Of a stretch of 64,000 nt of DNA, positions 7,724 to 15,366 are shown piece by piece. Position numbers and translations under genes: made by a program. The stretch spans positions 297,160-361,159 of the forward strand of contig NZ_LRUE01000022.1 in NCBI RefSeq assembly GCF_001550135.1, written 5' to 3'. Every line of letters begins with the position of its first letter. Positions within the stretch are counted from its first letter, which is position 1. The stretch is from Pseudoalteromonas shioyasakiensis. GTDB lineage: Bacteria; Pseudomonadota; Gammaproteobacteria; Enterobacterales; Alteromonadaceae. The notes under the pieces were generated by a model. That model saw only the letters and a list, made by a program, of their open reading frames with translations. It made no database searches and was not told where the DNA came from.

Positions 7724-7987
7724 ATGAAAACTAATGACGAATCACCATTTCCAAAACGCTTAAAAGAGGCAAGAAAAGCCAAAGGGCTATCGCAAAAACA
7801 GTTGGGAATTTTGGCTGGAATGGATCAATTTGCAGCATCAGCAAGAATGAACCAATACGAAAAAGGTGTACATTCTCCAGACTTTAAAACAGTGAAAGCT
7901 CTGGCTGATATTTTAGATGTGCCAACTGCGTACCTGTATTGTATTGAAGATGAGCTGGCAAGTGTTATTAGGGAATGGTGCTTATAA
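7724..7987 (+). CDS. XRE-family repressor, 87 aa
   Basis: The protein is almost entirely one Cro/C1-type helix-turn-helix domain. It begins FPKRLKEARKAKGLSQKQLG and continues through MNQYEKGVHSPDFKTVKALADILDVPTAYL, ending with a short tail. No LexA-like peptidase or other sensing domain is present. It is divergent from the leftward cluster and next to palindromic operators, so it probably represses that cluster and perhaps itself. The ribosome binding site is weak, which suggests low expression. The HTH call is secure; the target set is inferred. Confidence 0.88.
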   Translation: MKTNDESPFPKRLKEARKAKGLSQKQLGILAGMDQFAASARMNQYEKGVHSPDFKTVKALADILDVPTAYLYCIEDELASVIREWCL

Positions 7988-8053
7988 TACCTTCTCCATG
8001 TGTCTTCATCGCAAATAACTATCCCTTATAGAGGTTATTTGAAAGCCCCTATG

Positions 8054-9706
8054 TTAAGAAGGCCTTTTATCAATTGCTAAGCTTCTCCATAACATCTTGT
8101 GTATATAGACAATAGAAGTTTGCTCTATGAGTTTAGGAGTTAAGTTTTGAGTTCTATCATGGCTCCACTTTACAGTGCTTGTCCCATCAACTTTGATACC
8201 AACAATGCCTATTTTATATAGCGTATACAAAATATTCTGCCTAACTTGAGTCATGAAAGAGAGAGATGATGGATAGCTCGATTTAACATAGTCATGTGCG
8301 CTTTTGACGGCCAAGTCACCTTGCTCTTTAGGGATTTCTATTAAGCCCAAAATAACTTGCTCTAATTCTTCATCTAAAATGCTAGAAACTTTAAATTTAC
8401 TATTTTTATGATGTAATAGTTCAATATATTTTTCTAACAATTGGTGCTCTGTTCGCCATTCAAATTTAAGTGACTCCAAACGCCCTTGAGAATAAGCTAA
8501 TTCTGCTTGCTTAATCATTGAACCTGTAATTTCAGTTTTTCCTTGTGCTTCAATAAGACACTCATTAACAAATATAATAGCATCTCTTGGCCTCATCAAT
8601 GTCCTATCTAAAATATAATCAAGAGGTGTAACCTTATCTATTTTATTCGGGAAGATATCTTCAAAAAAAACTTCACTATTAGTGTATTTGTTCTTTAGTA
8701 ATTGATTAATCCTCATATCTAACAGGCTTTTGAGCTGAGGACGACTCCATCCCATTTTTAAATAAAAACTATTGTACTTCTCCGGTTGAAAGCCTGAATC
8801 TTTAGTCTTATCCAGCACTCGATGAAGTAAGTCTGTTCTAAGAGTAATAACTATTTTTACTGGTTTTATTGCTCTAAACTTTTTAATTGTTTCAATTAAA
8901 GCCTTGATTAACTTATATCTAAGCTCATCATCTACCCAGTTTTCATCAAGTCTATCTATAACAATAAATGTTTTTTGCTTTCGGTCATTAAAAATATCAT
9001 CAGCAAGAATATTTACCAATTTTGCTAGTTTTTCAATTTGGACAGTATTTACAACTTTTTTTCCATAGTGGATTACTTCTGACTTAACCTCTTCTGTCAT
9101 TGCCCCTCCTGCACCTCCAGTGATTTTTACACCTGGTACATTTGAAGAAATCGAAGATTTTAGGCTTGCTTCAAGCTTTTCCGTTAATTCTTTGATTCTG
9201 GTTTCAGTATCGACCCAAAATTTGTCCCCCCACTCTTCAATATACTTTAAGGCTTGTTGTTTTTTATAATTACCTGACAGTAGGTTGGTTATTAAATCAA
9301 TGAAGTTGGTTTTTGCTTGAATGGAGTCAATGTTATATTTATATTTGATAAGCTCAACTGCGAAAGTATGCTGCCAAAGCAAATTATAAAAAATATCTAA
9401 ATTTACACCTAAACCCTCAAAAAAATTTAAGACTGTAGAATTTGAAATATGTCTTAACGCTAAAGATTCAGGTTCAATCCTAATAACATTTTCAGAGCTA
9501 CTTTCCAGTTGCTCCAAAAGAGCACTCTTTCCAATGCCTGTTCGACCTAAAACAATTGATTGCGGGGCTTCTGTATTTTCTATAACTTCAAAGTCACCAA
9601 TATCAACAAAACAATCAGCTAAGAAGTTTAAATCGTTTTCTGCATCTGCCTCACCAATAGACATATGCTTCTTAAATACAAAATCTTGTTTAGGACTTTT
9701 CGCCAT
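8054..9706 (-). CDS. P-loop ATPase of the Sll1717 type, orphan, possible defence gene
   Basis: The product is 550 aa. Walker A is GRTGIGKS at residues 54-61. Walker B is TFIVIDRLDENW near residue 250, followed by the sensor-like arginine region VKIVITLRTDLLHR. A later RPRDAIIFVNECL segment is typical of STAND/Orc-like ATPases. The C-terminal 150 residues are predicted winged-helix or helical with no recognised effector. The length and motif order match the uncharacterised P-loop ATPase, Sll1717 family. It is a single gene, opposite the XRE gene and separated from its neighbours, in a region otherwise rich in defence-type genes. A defence role is suggested only by this context. Confidence 0.72.
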   Translation of the reverse strand: MAKSPKQDFVFKKHMSIGEADAENDLNFLADCFVDIGDFEVIENTEAPQSIVLGRTGIGKSALLEQLESSSENVIRIEPESLALRHISNSTVLNFFEGLGVNLDIFYNLLWQHTFAVELIKYKYNIDSIQAKTNFIDLITNLLSGNYKKQQALKYIEEWGDKFWVDTETRIKELTEKLEASLKSSISSNVPGVKITGGAGGAMTEEVKSEVIHYGKKVVNTVQIEKLAKLVNILADDIFNDRKQKTFIVIDRLDENWVDDELRYKLIKALIETIKKFRAIKPVKIVITLRTDLLHRVLDKTKDSGFQPEKYNSFYLKMGWSRPQLKSLLDMRINQLLKNKYTNSEVFFEDIFPNKIDKVTPLDYILDRTLMRPRDAIIFVNECLIEAQGKTEITGSMIKQAELAYSQGRLESLKFEWRTEHQLLEKYIELLHHKNSKFKVSSILDEELEQVILGLIEIPKEQGDLAVKSAHDYVKSSYPSSLSFMTQVRQNILYTLYKIGIVGIKVDGTSTVKWSHDRTQNLTPKLIEQTSIVYIHKMLWRSLAIDKRPS

Positions 9707-9852
9707 TCTATTTCCATATAAATCTAAGAATCTTCAACCTATATACTTTCACATGTTGGGTAAAACTTAAACTGTGTTGATTAAAATAGCTTTAAGATTT
9801 GAATTTTTAAAATGAGGCATCATGAGCAATTGCCTCCTCTTTTCTGGGCTTC

Positions 9853-9909
9853 GCCCATACCCCGCTATGTAGAAGCCTAAAACAGGCTTGCACATAGCGG
9901 GGTATGGGC
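9853..9909. repeat. Long two-tier hairpin (18-bp perfect arms)
   Basis: GCCCATACCCCGCTATGT at 9853-9870 is the exact reverse complement of 9892-9909. The loop contains a second stem, AAGCCT/AGGCTT (9873-9878 and 9884-9889). There is no T-run on either side, so it is not a standard terminator. The gap 9707-10213 also holds the palindrome TTACGCATGCGTAA at 10127-10140 and a GAAGCT/AGCTTC repeat near 10065-10079. These lie directly upstream of a small HTH gene and a tyrosine recombinase, so they may be recombination or replication sites. Confidence 0.7.
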
Positions 9910-10213
9910 TCTTGAGCATCTTACACGCAGGTTTTTATTTGCAGATTGAAATATTAATTAAAGCTGCTAATCTAAATATTAATCAAGCCCTACGGGCAAG
10001 AAAAAAACAGGCGCTTTCCTGCTGCCTTCAACACGTTGTTACATTCTCTGTAACCCCCACTTCAGAAGCTTTCAGCTTCATTATAAAACCAAGTCTTTTG
10101 ATTTTTAGGCGCGATCAGTCCGAGCCTTACGCATGCGTAAAACAGGGGCGAATAGGCATTAGCCGCTGAGCTTAATCAGCCAGTTTTTCTTACAATCACA
10201 TCGGAGAATAACT

Positions 10214-10435
10214 ATGACCTTTAATGCTAAAGCAGAAGCACAGCGCCTAAAAAATGAGAAAAAATTGATCAGTAAAAAACGATTTAAGTCATCCAAGCTA
10301 GATAAACATAAACAACGACTTTTAGCTCTTTACGAAGAAGGTACGAATATAGCCAACCTACAAAGATGGCTCTTGCGTAAAGGAGTGAGAGCACATTGGA
10401 CAACTGTAAAACGGTGGGTTGATAAAAATGCCTAA
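10214..10435 (+). CDS. Small basic HTH protein (73 aa), partner of the downstream recombinase
   Basis: The protein is very basic (about a quarter Lys/Arg). Its C-terminal half, LALYEEGTNIANLQRWLLRK followed by VRAHWTTVKRWVDK, looks like a transposase/resolvase-type helix-turn-helix. GGAG lies 7 bases before the ATG. Its stop overlaps the start of the tyrosine recombinase by 8 bp, indicating translational coupling. It may be a DNA-binding accessory or directionality factor for that recombinase. The family is not recognised with confidence. Confidence 0.65.
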   Translation: MTFNAKAEAQRLKNEKKLISKKRFKSSKLDKHKQRLLALYEEGTNIANLQRWLLRKGVRAHWTTVKRWVDKNA

Positions 10436-11309
10436 GTTCGCAAAACCAGAAACGCAAGCGGAAAAGCTAGCTAAAAACTTATTTAAGCACAAAATTATTA
10501 AGTCTTTAGGTACTGCTCGAAGTTATAAAACTGCACTTATAAAAATAGCTCGGTGGTCAAAGGATATTGGCATCAATGGTGTGCAAGGGATGAGCACTCA
10601 AGATGCTTATAAATACCTTGATTACCGCAGTGAGTTTGCAGGCCAAAAAACACTGGATATGGAACGGCAAGCAATCCAAGCTATGTTTAAACTCAACGGC
10701 AAACTTGGCCCTAAAGAAACGCTGACCGTAATAAAATCCGAAAAAGAGATAATCGAAAAGTCTCGCGCCTACACTCCAGCCCAAGCCCATGCAATTAGTG
10801 AACATCAAACTAGAAAATATAATTTATCAACACAAATAGCCTACGCAGCAGGATTAAGAGCCCATGAGCTTTTAACAATTGCAAAAGTATCAGAGCGTAA
10901 AGCAGATAACCGTCCAGCGCTAGACAGTAAATGGCTTGGTCGAGAAGGTCGTATTTATACAGTAAAAGGCAAAGGCGGCCTAATCCGTGATGTACTAATA
11001 CCTAACACTTTAGCTAACCAGCTAGAACAAAGGCGCTTAGCGCAGCCCATAACGGTTCGTGATAGGGAAATTAACTATTTGCAACGTTATGATATTGGAG
11101 GTGGTCATAAATGGTCATGCTCATTCTCGAAAGCATCTAGCCGCACACTCTTTTTTTCTAATGGCGGGCATGGCCTTAGGCATAGCTATGCGCAAGAGAG
11201 AATGACTGAGCTAAAAAGCTTAGGTTTAAGTAGAGCAACTGCTCTCGAAACGGTATCGCAAGAGCTAGGCCATTTCAGGGCTGAAATAACTGAGGTTTAT
11301 TTAAAGTAG
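10428..11309 (+). CDS. Tyrosine recombinase (Integrase_1-like)
   Basis: The product is 293 aa. An N-terminal SAM-like core-binding domain covers about 10-100. The catalytic domain has the box I arginine in AYAAGLRAHELL, box II HGLRHSYAQERM, and LGHFRAEITEVYLK with the candidate nucleophile Tyr near the very end. This looks like the Phage_int_SAM_2 plus Integrase_1 family, distinct from the P4-type integrase at the element's left end. The ATG at 10428 is used rather than an in-frame TTG at 10419. It is coupled to the small HTH gene and lies downstream of the large hairpin at 9853-9909. It may mobilise an internal module, resolve multimers, or be a relic of an earlier element. Confidence 0.82.
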   Translation: MPKFAKPETQAEKLAKNLFKHKIIKSLGTARSYKTALIKIARWSKDIGINGVQGMSTQDAYKYLDYRSEFAGQKTLDMERQAIQAMFKLNGKLGPKETLTVIKSEKEIIEKSRAYTPAQAHAISEHQTRKYNLSTQIAYAAGLRAHELLTIAKVSERKADNRPALDSKWLGREGRIYTVKGKGGLIRDVLIPNTLANQLEQRRLAQPITVRDREINYLQRYDIGGGHKWSCSFSKASSRTLFFSNGGHGLRHSYAQERMTELKSLGLSRATALETVSQELGHFRAEITEVYLK

Positions 11310-11419
11310 CTCTTATTTGTTTAGTAATTCTATAAACTTTAAAGTTATGTTCGTAAATTTATATCTTTCTATTAACTAATTGGTACTGTAAGTTAATGCT
11401 ACTGAACAAGGATATTCAA

Positions 11420-12436
11420 ATGAGCGATAGACACATTGAGGGAGCATCTGTTGATGATATTCTTCTAAATACTTTTGATTTATTACTGAAGAAGGGCTCT
11501 AAATATACCGCCACCAAGGGTGACTTTATCGAGTATGATAGTTGCTTAATCACATTAACTAACCCTGTAGCAAGATTAAGTAGAACAGACATAAAACAAA
11601 CAATTTATAGTTGCTTGGGAGAGTTTTTTTGGTACCTTTCTGGCTCTGATGCTTTAGACTTTATATCTTATTACTTGAAAGATTACGCTAAATTTGCAGA
11701 AGATGATGGCCATGTCCATGGTGCTTACGGTAAAAGAATATTTGATTTTGATGGGAAGTTTAATCAATACGAACAAGTTCTACAATGCCTCAAAAGTAAG
11801 CCAACAACTAGACAAGCTGTAATCCAATTATTTGGTGCGCATGATACAGCAGACACTTATAAAGATATCCCTTGTACCCTTAGCTGGCAATTCATGATCA
11901 GAAATGGAAAACTCAACATGTATGTAAATATGAGGTCCAATGATGCCTATAAAGGGTTACCTCACGATATATTTGTATTTACTATGCTACAAGAAATTAT
12001 CTCTATTGAGTTAGGTGTTGAAATAGGCCTATACCATCATTATGTTGGTAGTCTTCATATCTATGAAGAGAATTTAGAGGATGTTAATCGTTTCATTGAA
12101 AAAGGCTGGGCTGCCGAGGCTCCTATAATGTCAATAATGCCAAAGGTACAAGACTTCTTGCCGATAAAAGGTGAAATATTGAGACTAGAAGAAAAAATAA
12201 GACAAGGCAGTACTAGTTTCACAGAAATATTTACTTCTTCAGTACCAAGTTATTGGATTGACATACTGCTATTACTATACTCTTTCAGAAAAAAAAGAGA
12301 GCTTCAAAATGATGAAATTAGCTTTGACCAATATATAACCTCTCTAGAGGCTGTAAAAGATAAGTTTGAATGCAAAAATTATGTAAATATCCTAGAAAAT
12401 AAAATTATCGAGGCAAAATATAAAGGGAGTTATTGA
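11420..12436 (+). CDS. Thymidylate synthase-like pyrimidine (hydroxy)methylase, predicted dCMP-type
   Basis: The product is 338 aa with ThyA-fold motifs. The catalytic Cys is in DIPCTLSWQF. The dUMP-site stretch is RSNDAYKGLPHDIF. The His/Tyr pair is in GSLHIYEEN, and the N-terminal half contains RQAVIQLF, with the phosphate-binding Arg. In E. coli ThyA the position after LPF is Asn177, which selects uracil; here it is Asp (LPHD). The same change is known in T4 dCMP hydroxymethylase, so dCMP is the predicted substrate. The C-terminal third is divergent and lacks the usual ThyA end. The ATG at 11420 has AAGGA upstream and is preferred over 11396. It overlaps the downstream pyrophosphorylase-like gene by 4 bp. 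This is not a housekeeping thyA. Confidence 0.8.
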   Translation: MSDRHIEGASVDDILLNTFDLLLKKGSKYTATKGDFIEYDSCLITLTNPVARLSRTDIKQTIYSCLGEFFWYLSGSDALDFISYYLKDYAKFAEDDGHVHGAYGKRIFDFDGKFNQYEQVLQCLKSKPTTRQAVIQLFGAHDTADTYKDIPCTLSWQFMIRNGKLNMYVNMRSNDAYKGLPHDIFVFTMLQEIISIELGVEIGLYHHYVGSLHIYEENLEDVNRFIEKGWAAEAPIMSIMPKVQDFLPIKGEILRLEEKIRQGSTSFTEIFTSSVPSYWIDILLLLYSFRKKRELQNDEISFDQYITSLEAVKDKFECKNYVNILENKIIEAKYKGSY

Positions 12437-13389
12437 AATTGTTATTAAGATCACATCAATCTAGTGCAGTTGAGCAACTGCATAATAAATTACTAAACTA
12501 TAACGCTAACGAAGAAAATATTTCAATAATTGAATCAGATGACATCGCTCGCACATTAGTACTGCAACTTATCGATAGCATTAGAAGAGTTGACTATATT
12601 GAAGCATTAAAGAAGAGATCCATTTCAAAAAGCCGCTTAGATCCTCTTAATTCTGCTTTTGACCCACTTAGAGCTGCAATTTATTACTTTAATAATGATG
12701 AGATTGATGAAGCGGCGTGGCTAGTTTTCTTGTTTACCCACTTCGGTAAAAACCCAGATTCAGGATTTAGGCTATGTGCCGATATTTATGGAGCTTATGG
12801 AGAAAGAGACATATGGTCATGGAATGAGATAAGTTCAAACCCTATGGCTTTTGAACAGTGGTACAAGTCATGTTATCCAAAGATGATATCTGATGGTGTA
12901 GTCAGAAAGTTTGGGAATCACAGAAAATATGAATCTTTAAAACCAAATGCGGCAAGATCACTAGCTAGAGTTTTCAACTCATATGTTTCTTGGGTTGGTA
13001 GCAGTCATTACGCGAAATTTGATGAAGCAAAGCACCTTGCTAATAAAGTAGAAATAGATTTTTTTGAATTTCTTTATCGGTCAGTGCAATCAGTATCATC
13101 AATAGGTAGAACAGGTGCTTTTGACTACCTAACTATGCTCTCAAAAATAGGAATCATAGACGCCGTACCTAAAAAGTTATACCTACAAGGTTCAACTGGT
13201 CCAATCCAAGGAACTAGGCTTCTTTACGGGGTTAATCAAACTATGAATTGGAAAAATGAAGTCTTCGAAGAAAAGCTTTCTGAACTCGGAGACGCTTTAG
13301 AGCTAGGTAAATTTAAAATGCAAATCCTCGAAGATGCTCTGTGTAATTGGCAAAAAAACACCTCATCTTATAAATATTTTAGGGGTTAA
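12433..13389 (+). CDS. aGPT-pyrophosphorylase clade 3-like protein (DNA base/nucleotide modification)
   Basis: The product is 318 aa. It matches, from memory, the alpha-glutamyl/putrescinyl thymine pyrophosphorylase clade 3 family defined computationally by the Aravind group. Diagnostic blocks are FDPLRAAIYYF, WLVFLFTHFGKN, KFGNHRKYESL, SIGRTGAFDYLTMLSK, YLQGSTGP and the ending LEDALCNWQK. Related phage enzymes are thought to activate hydroxymethylpyrimidines for further modification. The start is a TTG inside the end of the ThyA-like gene (TTGA overlap, with GGGAG just upstream); TTG 12439 is an alternative. The two genes form a tight cassette. Activity on nucleotides, phage DNA or host DNA is not shown. 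Confidence 0.72.
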   Translation: MKLLLRSHQSSAVEQLHNKLLNYNANEENISIIESDDIARTLVLQLIDSIRRVDYIEALKKRSISKSRLDPLNSAFDPLRAAIYYFNNDEIDEAAWLVFLFTHFGKNPDSGFRLCADIYGAYGERDIWSWNEISSNPMAFEQWYKSCYPKMISDGVVRKFGNHRKYESLKPNAARSLARVFNSYVSWVGSSHYAKFDEAKHLANKVEIDFFEFLYRSVQSVSSIGRTGAFDYLTMLSKIGIIDAVPKKLYLQGSTGPIQGTRLLYGVNQTMNWKNEVFEEKLSELGDALELGKFKMQILEDALCNWQKNTSSYKYFRG

Positions 13390-13398
13390 ATTAACCCC
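13382..13398. terminator. Palindrome containing both convergent stop codons
   Basis: GGGGTTAAATTAACCCC is a perfect 8-bp-arm palindrome with a one-base centre. The TAA of the pyrophosphorylase-like gene ends at 13389 and the TAA of the antitoxin gene, on the other strand, starts at 13391. There is no T-run and the stem has almost no loop, so it may act only as a DNA palindrome. Confidence 0.5.
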
Positions 13399-14458
13399 AT
13401 TTGTATTTAGTTTTCAATTTGTTTAAATGAGAATGAGGTATAAGTCCTTTATGCTGTAGTTGGCCAACCAGAATTCCAGCCGAAACTTCTAGCTGTCTAG
13501 CTAAACGCATAATTTTTGCATAATCTTTAACTCTTAGACTAAAAAGATAAGGTTGATACTCCCTTGGAACCAATGTTGACATTGCAAAATCATTAGCTTC
13601 CTCTTCGAACATTTCTGGTTCAGAATCGTTTCTTATCCCTTCAATGAAGACCTGAGTTTTACTATGTAAAATTACATGACCTAACTCATGGAATAGGGTG
13701 AACCAAAAATGATCATCACTAAGATATCTAAAGCTTAATGCAACGATAGGAGTGCCCTCTTTAAAAAAAGTTGCACCGCTCGCTTTACACCCCTTTATTG
13801 GCTTTACAACCGCAAGCTTCACACCACAGTCATTCAGAATTGACTTCAACTGAGGTAAAAATATTTTTGGTTCAGTGATTCTAGATAGAGGTTTAATGTT
13901 ACTCAAATTCGCTAATAATAGTTCTTTATTGAGCTTTTTAGGCTTTTGGTCTGCGCTATAGATATCAGCTAACCTGAGCCATGTAGTAACAGCTAAAGGT
14001 TTTGAGTCAAATGAGTTTGATGTTCTAAAAGCAACTTTCTCCATTTGCGATTGGTACAGGCTCTCCCACTCATCAATAGCTTTGGATTCAAAAAAATCTA
14101 AACACTGTGCCACTTTATATGGTTTAGATGAGTTCTTAATAAGGAATCCTCTGTTAACTAAATCAGAAACAGGCAATTCATTGAACCAACTTTCACACTC
14201 ACTCGCCTGATGCTTTAGTGACTGGAAATAGTTCTTTTCCCTATTTATCCAAAAAGACTTAGATACCCCAAAAACTCCCTCAAGTCTCTCAGCTATATCA
14301 GATGTTAATTTTGAAAAGCCTTTTAGAAGGTTCTTAAAATCATCTGAATCTAAGTCTAATTGATTCATTAGCTCTTCATTGGAAAAGTCATTTTTCTTAG
14401 CTAAACTTTGGATTGTTACACCTGGTGGGGAGCACCAGTTAGGCTGAAAATTTTGCAT
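13391..14458 (-). CDS. HTH-XRE antitoxin fused to ImmA/IrrE metallopeptidase domain
   Basis: The product is 355 aa. An N-terminal XRE helix-turn-helix (PGVTIQSLAKKNDFSNEELM) is followed by a long linker and a C-terminal ImmA/IrrE domain with the zinc motif HELGHVILH and a downstream EEEANDFAMSTLVP. Proteins of this build pair with HigB-like toxins as antitoxins and autorepressors. The ATG at 14458 is preferred over 14470 because GGAG lies 6 bases upstream. The start overlaps the toxin gene, giving toxin-first order typical of higBA. The peptidase motif is intact, so proteolysis is possible but not established. Confidence 0.85.
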   Translation of the reverse strand: MQNFQPNWCSPPGVTIQSLAKKNDFSNEELMNQLDLDSDDFKNLLKGFSKLTSDIAERLEGVFGVSKSFWINREKNYFQSLKHQASECESWFNELPVSDLVNRGFLIKNSSKPYKVAQCLDFFESKAIDEWESLYQSQMEKVAFRTSNSFDSKPLAVTTWLRLADIYSADQKPKKLNKELLLANLSNIKPLSRITEPKIFLPQLKSILNDCGVKLAVVKPIKGCKASGATFFKEGTPIVALSFRYLSDDHFWFTLFHELGHVILHSKTQVFIEGIRNDSEPEMFEEEANDFAMSTLVPREYQPYLFSLRVKDYAKIMRLARQLEVSAGILVGQLQHKGLIPHSHLNKLKTKYKWG

Positions 14459-14792
14459 TTTGCACTCCATTGTCCAAAATTTCGACTAATTTTAAATGGG
14501 TAACATAATCCCAATTTATATTTTTCCCATCATTATGAACATAGCTGTTGTTTGAAACAAAAGCCAACTCAATTGTATCAGTAATTTTAATGATAAGACG
14601 CTCTGGGGACATATGATTTTGAATACAATAAGGAAAAGATAATAGGTTCTTTAAATCTAAAAAAGAACAACAAGCTTTGATATCTTCAAGAAGAGACATC
14701 AATACATCAGCAAAATCCCCAACCATTTCTTTTAATTTTAAATACTGGCTACATGAATCCCTGAGTTCCTTTGAGCTGAAAGCTATTTCCAC
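14439..14792 (-). CDS. HigB-like toxin (killer-suppression family)
   Basis: The product is 117 aa. It begins MEIAFSSKELRDSC, with conserved LEDIKACCSFLDLKNL and a closing WDYVTHLKLVEIL, as in the HigB/RelE-like proteins often annotated as killer suppression protein. Such toxins are ribosome-dependent mRNA endonucleases. The start is GTG 14792. Its 3' end overlaps the ImmA/IrrE antitoxin start, so the two are co-translated. The operon reads leftward from the attR side and would help retain the element. A candidate promoter lies just upstream. Confidence 0.78.
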   Translation of the reverse strand: MEIAFSSKELRDSCSQYLKLKEMVGDFADVLMSLLEDIKACCSFLDLKNLLSFPYCIQNHMSPERLIIKITDTIELAFVSNNSYVHNDGKNINWDYVTHLKLVEILDNGVQNAKFSA

Positions 14793-14832
14793 TATGACCT
14801 TGTAATCTTTTCCCTAATTATGTCGTTATAAT

Positions 14833-14865
14833 ACTCGTTTTGTATCTTTTTTGTCTAGGGCAGAT
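14833..14865 (-). promoter_or_regulatory. Candidate promoter of the toxin-antitoxin operon
   Basis: On the minus strand TAGACA and TATTAT are separated by 18 bases, about 45 bp upstream of the toxin GTG. It is followed by an A/T-rich, partly symmetrical stretch that could be an autorepression site. Position limits are approximate. Confidence 0.4.
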
Positions 14866-15020
14866 AATTTCAAACAAAGACCTTAAAACAGCTAAAAGCC
14901 TATTCCATTTTAAGACTTCAATGATTAAGTAGCTGCAACATCCCCACTATTTACAATAATGCGCCAACTAATCACTATAAGTCATAAAAATTACAAGGCC
15001 ACATTGAGTTGTTATAATAA

Positions 15021-15041
15021 AAAGTAGCACAGAGGTAGCAC
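15021..15041 (+). promoter_or_regulatory. Predicted integrase arm-type site, right end
   Basis: This is an exact copy of the 21-bp sequence at 1641-1661, with core GTAGCACAGAGGTAGCAC, about 45 bp inside attR and in the same orientation. Its presence at both ends of the element and nowhere else that I noticed supports an integrase-binding role. Confidence 0.65.
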
Positions 15042-15083
15042 AGGGTAATTTCTGTTAGTAGGTGTTTACTTGGAAAGCTTGTA

Positions 15084-15133
15084 AAAATGGTGGCCCCTCC
15101 CAGACTTGAACTGGGGACCTAACGATTATGAGT
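15084..15133. repeat. attR: right half of the 50-bp direct repeat
   Basis: Identical to 1451-1500. It overlaps the 3' part of the intact tRNA-Ile2 gene and marks the right boundary of the integrated element. Confidence 0.92.
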
Positions 15134-15164
15134 CGTGTGCTCTAACCAACTGAGCTAAGGGGCC
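15088..15164 (-). tRNA. tRNA-Ile2 (anticodon CAU, lysidine-modified)
   Basis: A 77-nt cloverleaf including encoded CCA. The acceptor stem GGCCCCT/AGGGGCC, D-arm and T-arm are complete; the anticodon loop is CTCATAA. The anticodon CAU could suggest Met. The acceptor and D-arm beginning GGCCCCTTAGCTCAG match the E. coli minor isoleucine tRNA (ileX), whose C34 is converted to lysidine by TilS. The lower anticodon stem has a C27-U43 mismatch. The gene is the integration target of the neighbouring element, and the integration regenerates its 3' end. Confidence 0.88.
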
Positions 15165-15230
15165 ATTGTATTAGCGAAAGCTAAATTTTTTTGATGCGTT
15201 TAGCAGGTTTAACTGACTAAAGCGGGATGC

Positions 15231-15259
15231 AGTATAAAAAGTTTTTGTAACCTTGTCAC
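15231..15259 (-). promoter_or_regulatory. Promoter of tRNA-Ile2
   Basis: On the minus strand GTGACA and TATACT are separated by 17 bases and followed by a GC-rich discriminator (GCATCCCGC), typical of stable RNA promoters under stringent control. Confidence 0.65.
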
Positions 15260-15366
15260 TAGCAAAACCCTTTATTTTAACAATCACTAAATCAACTGCT
15301 CAAATAGTAAACTCTTTGTTTTTACAACGACCTTAAAGCATGCCGATTAGTTTCTAGCCTCCGACA

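Noticed and set aside
9853..9909. An integron attC site
   Set aside because: The conserved RYYYAAC/GTTRRRY end boxes are missing and no integron integrase is nearby.
9888..10169. A 93-codon + strand reading frame between the ATPase and the small HTH gene
   Set aside because: It begins inside the large hairpin, has no ribosome binding site and crosses several palindromes; it is probably non-coding.
11420..12436. The cell's own thymidylate synthase gene
   Set aside because: It lies in a mobile element, has Asp in place of the uracil-selecting Asn, and has a divergent C-terminus.
1501..15083. A prophage or a complete conjugative element
   Set aside because: No capsid, tail, terminase, lysis, relaxase, coupling-protein or type IV secretion genes are present.
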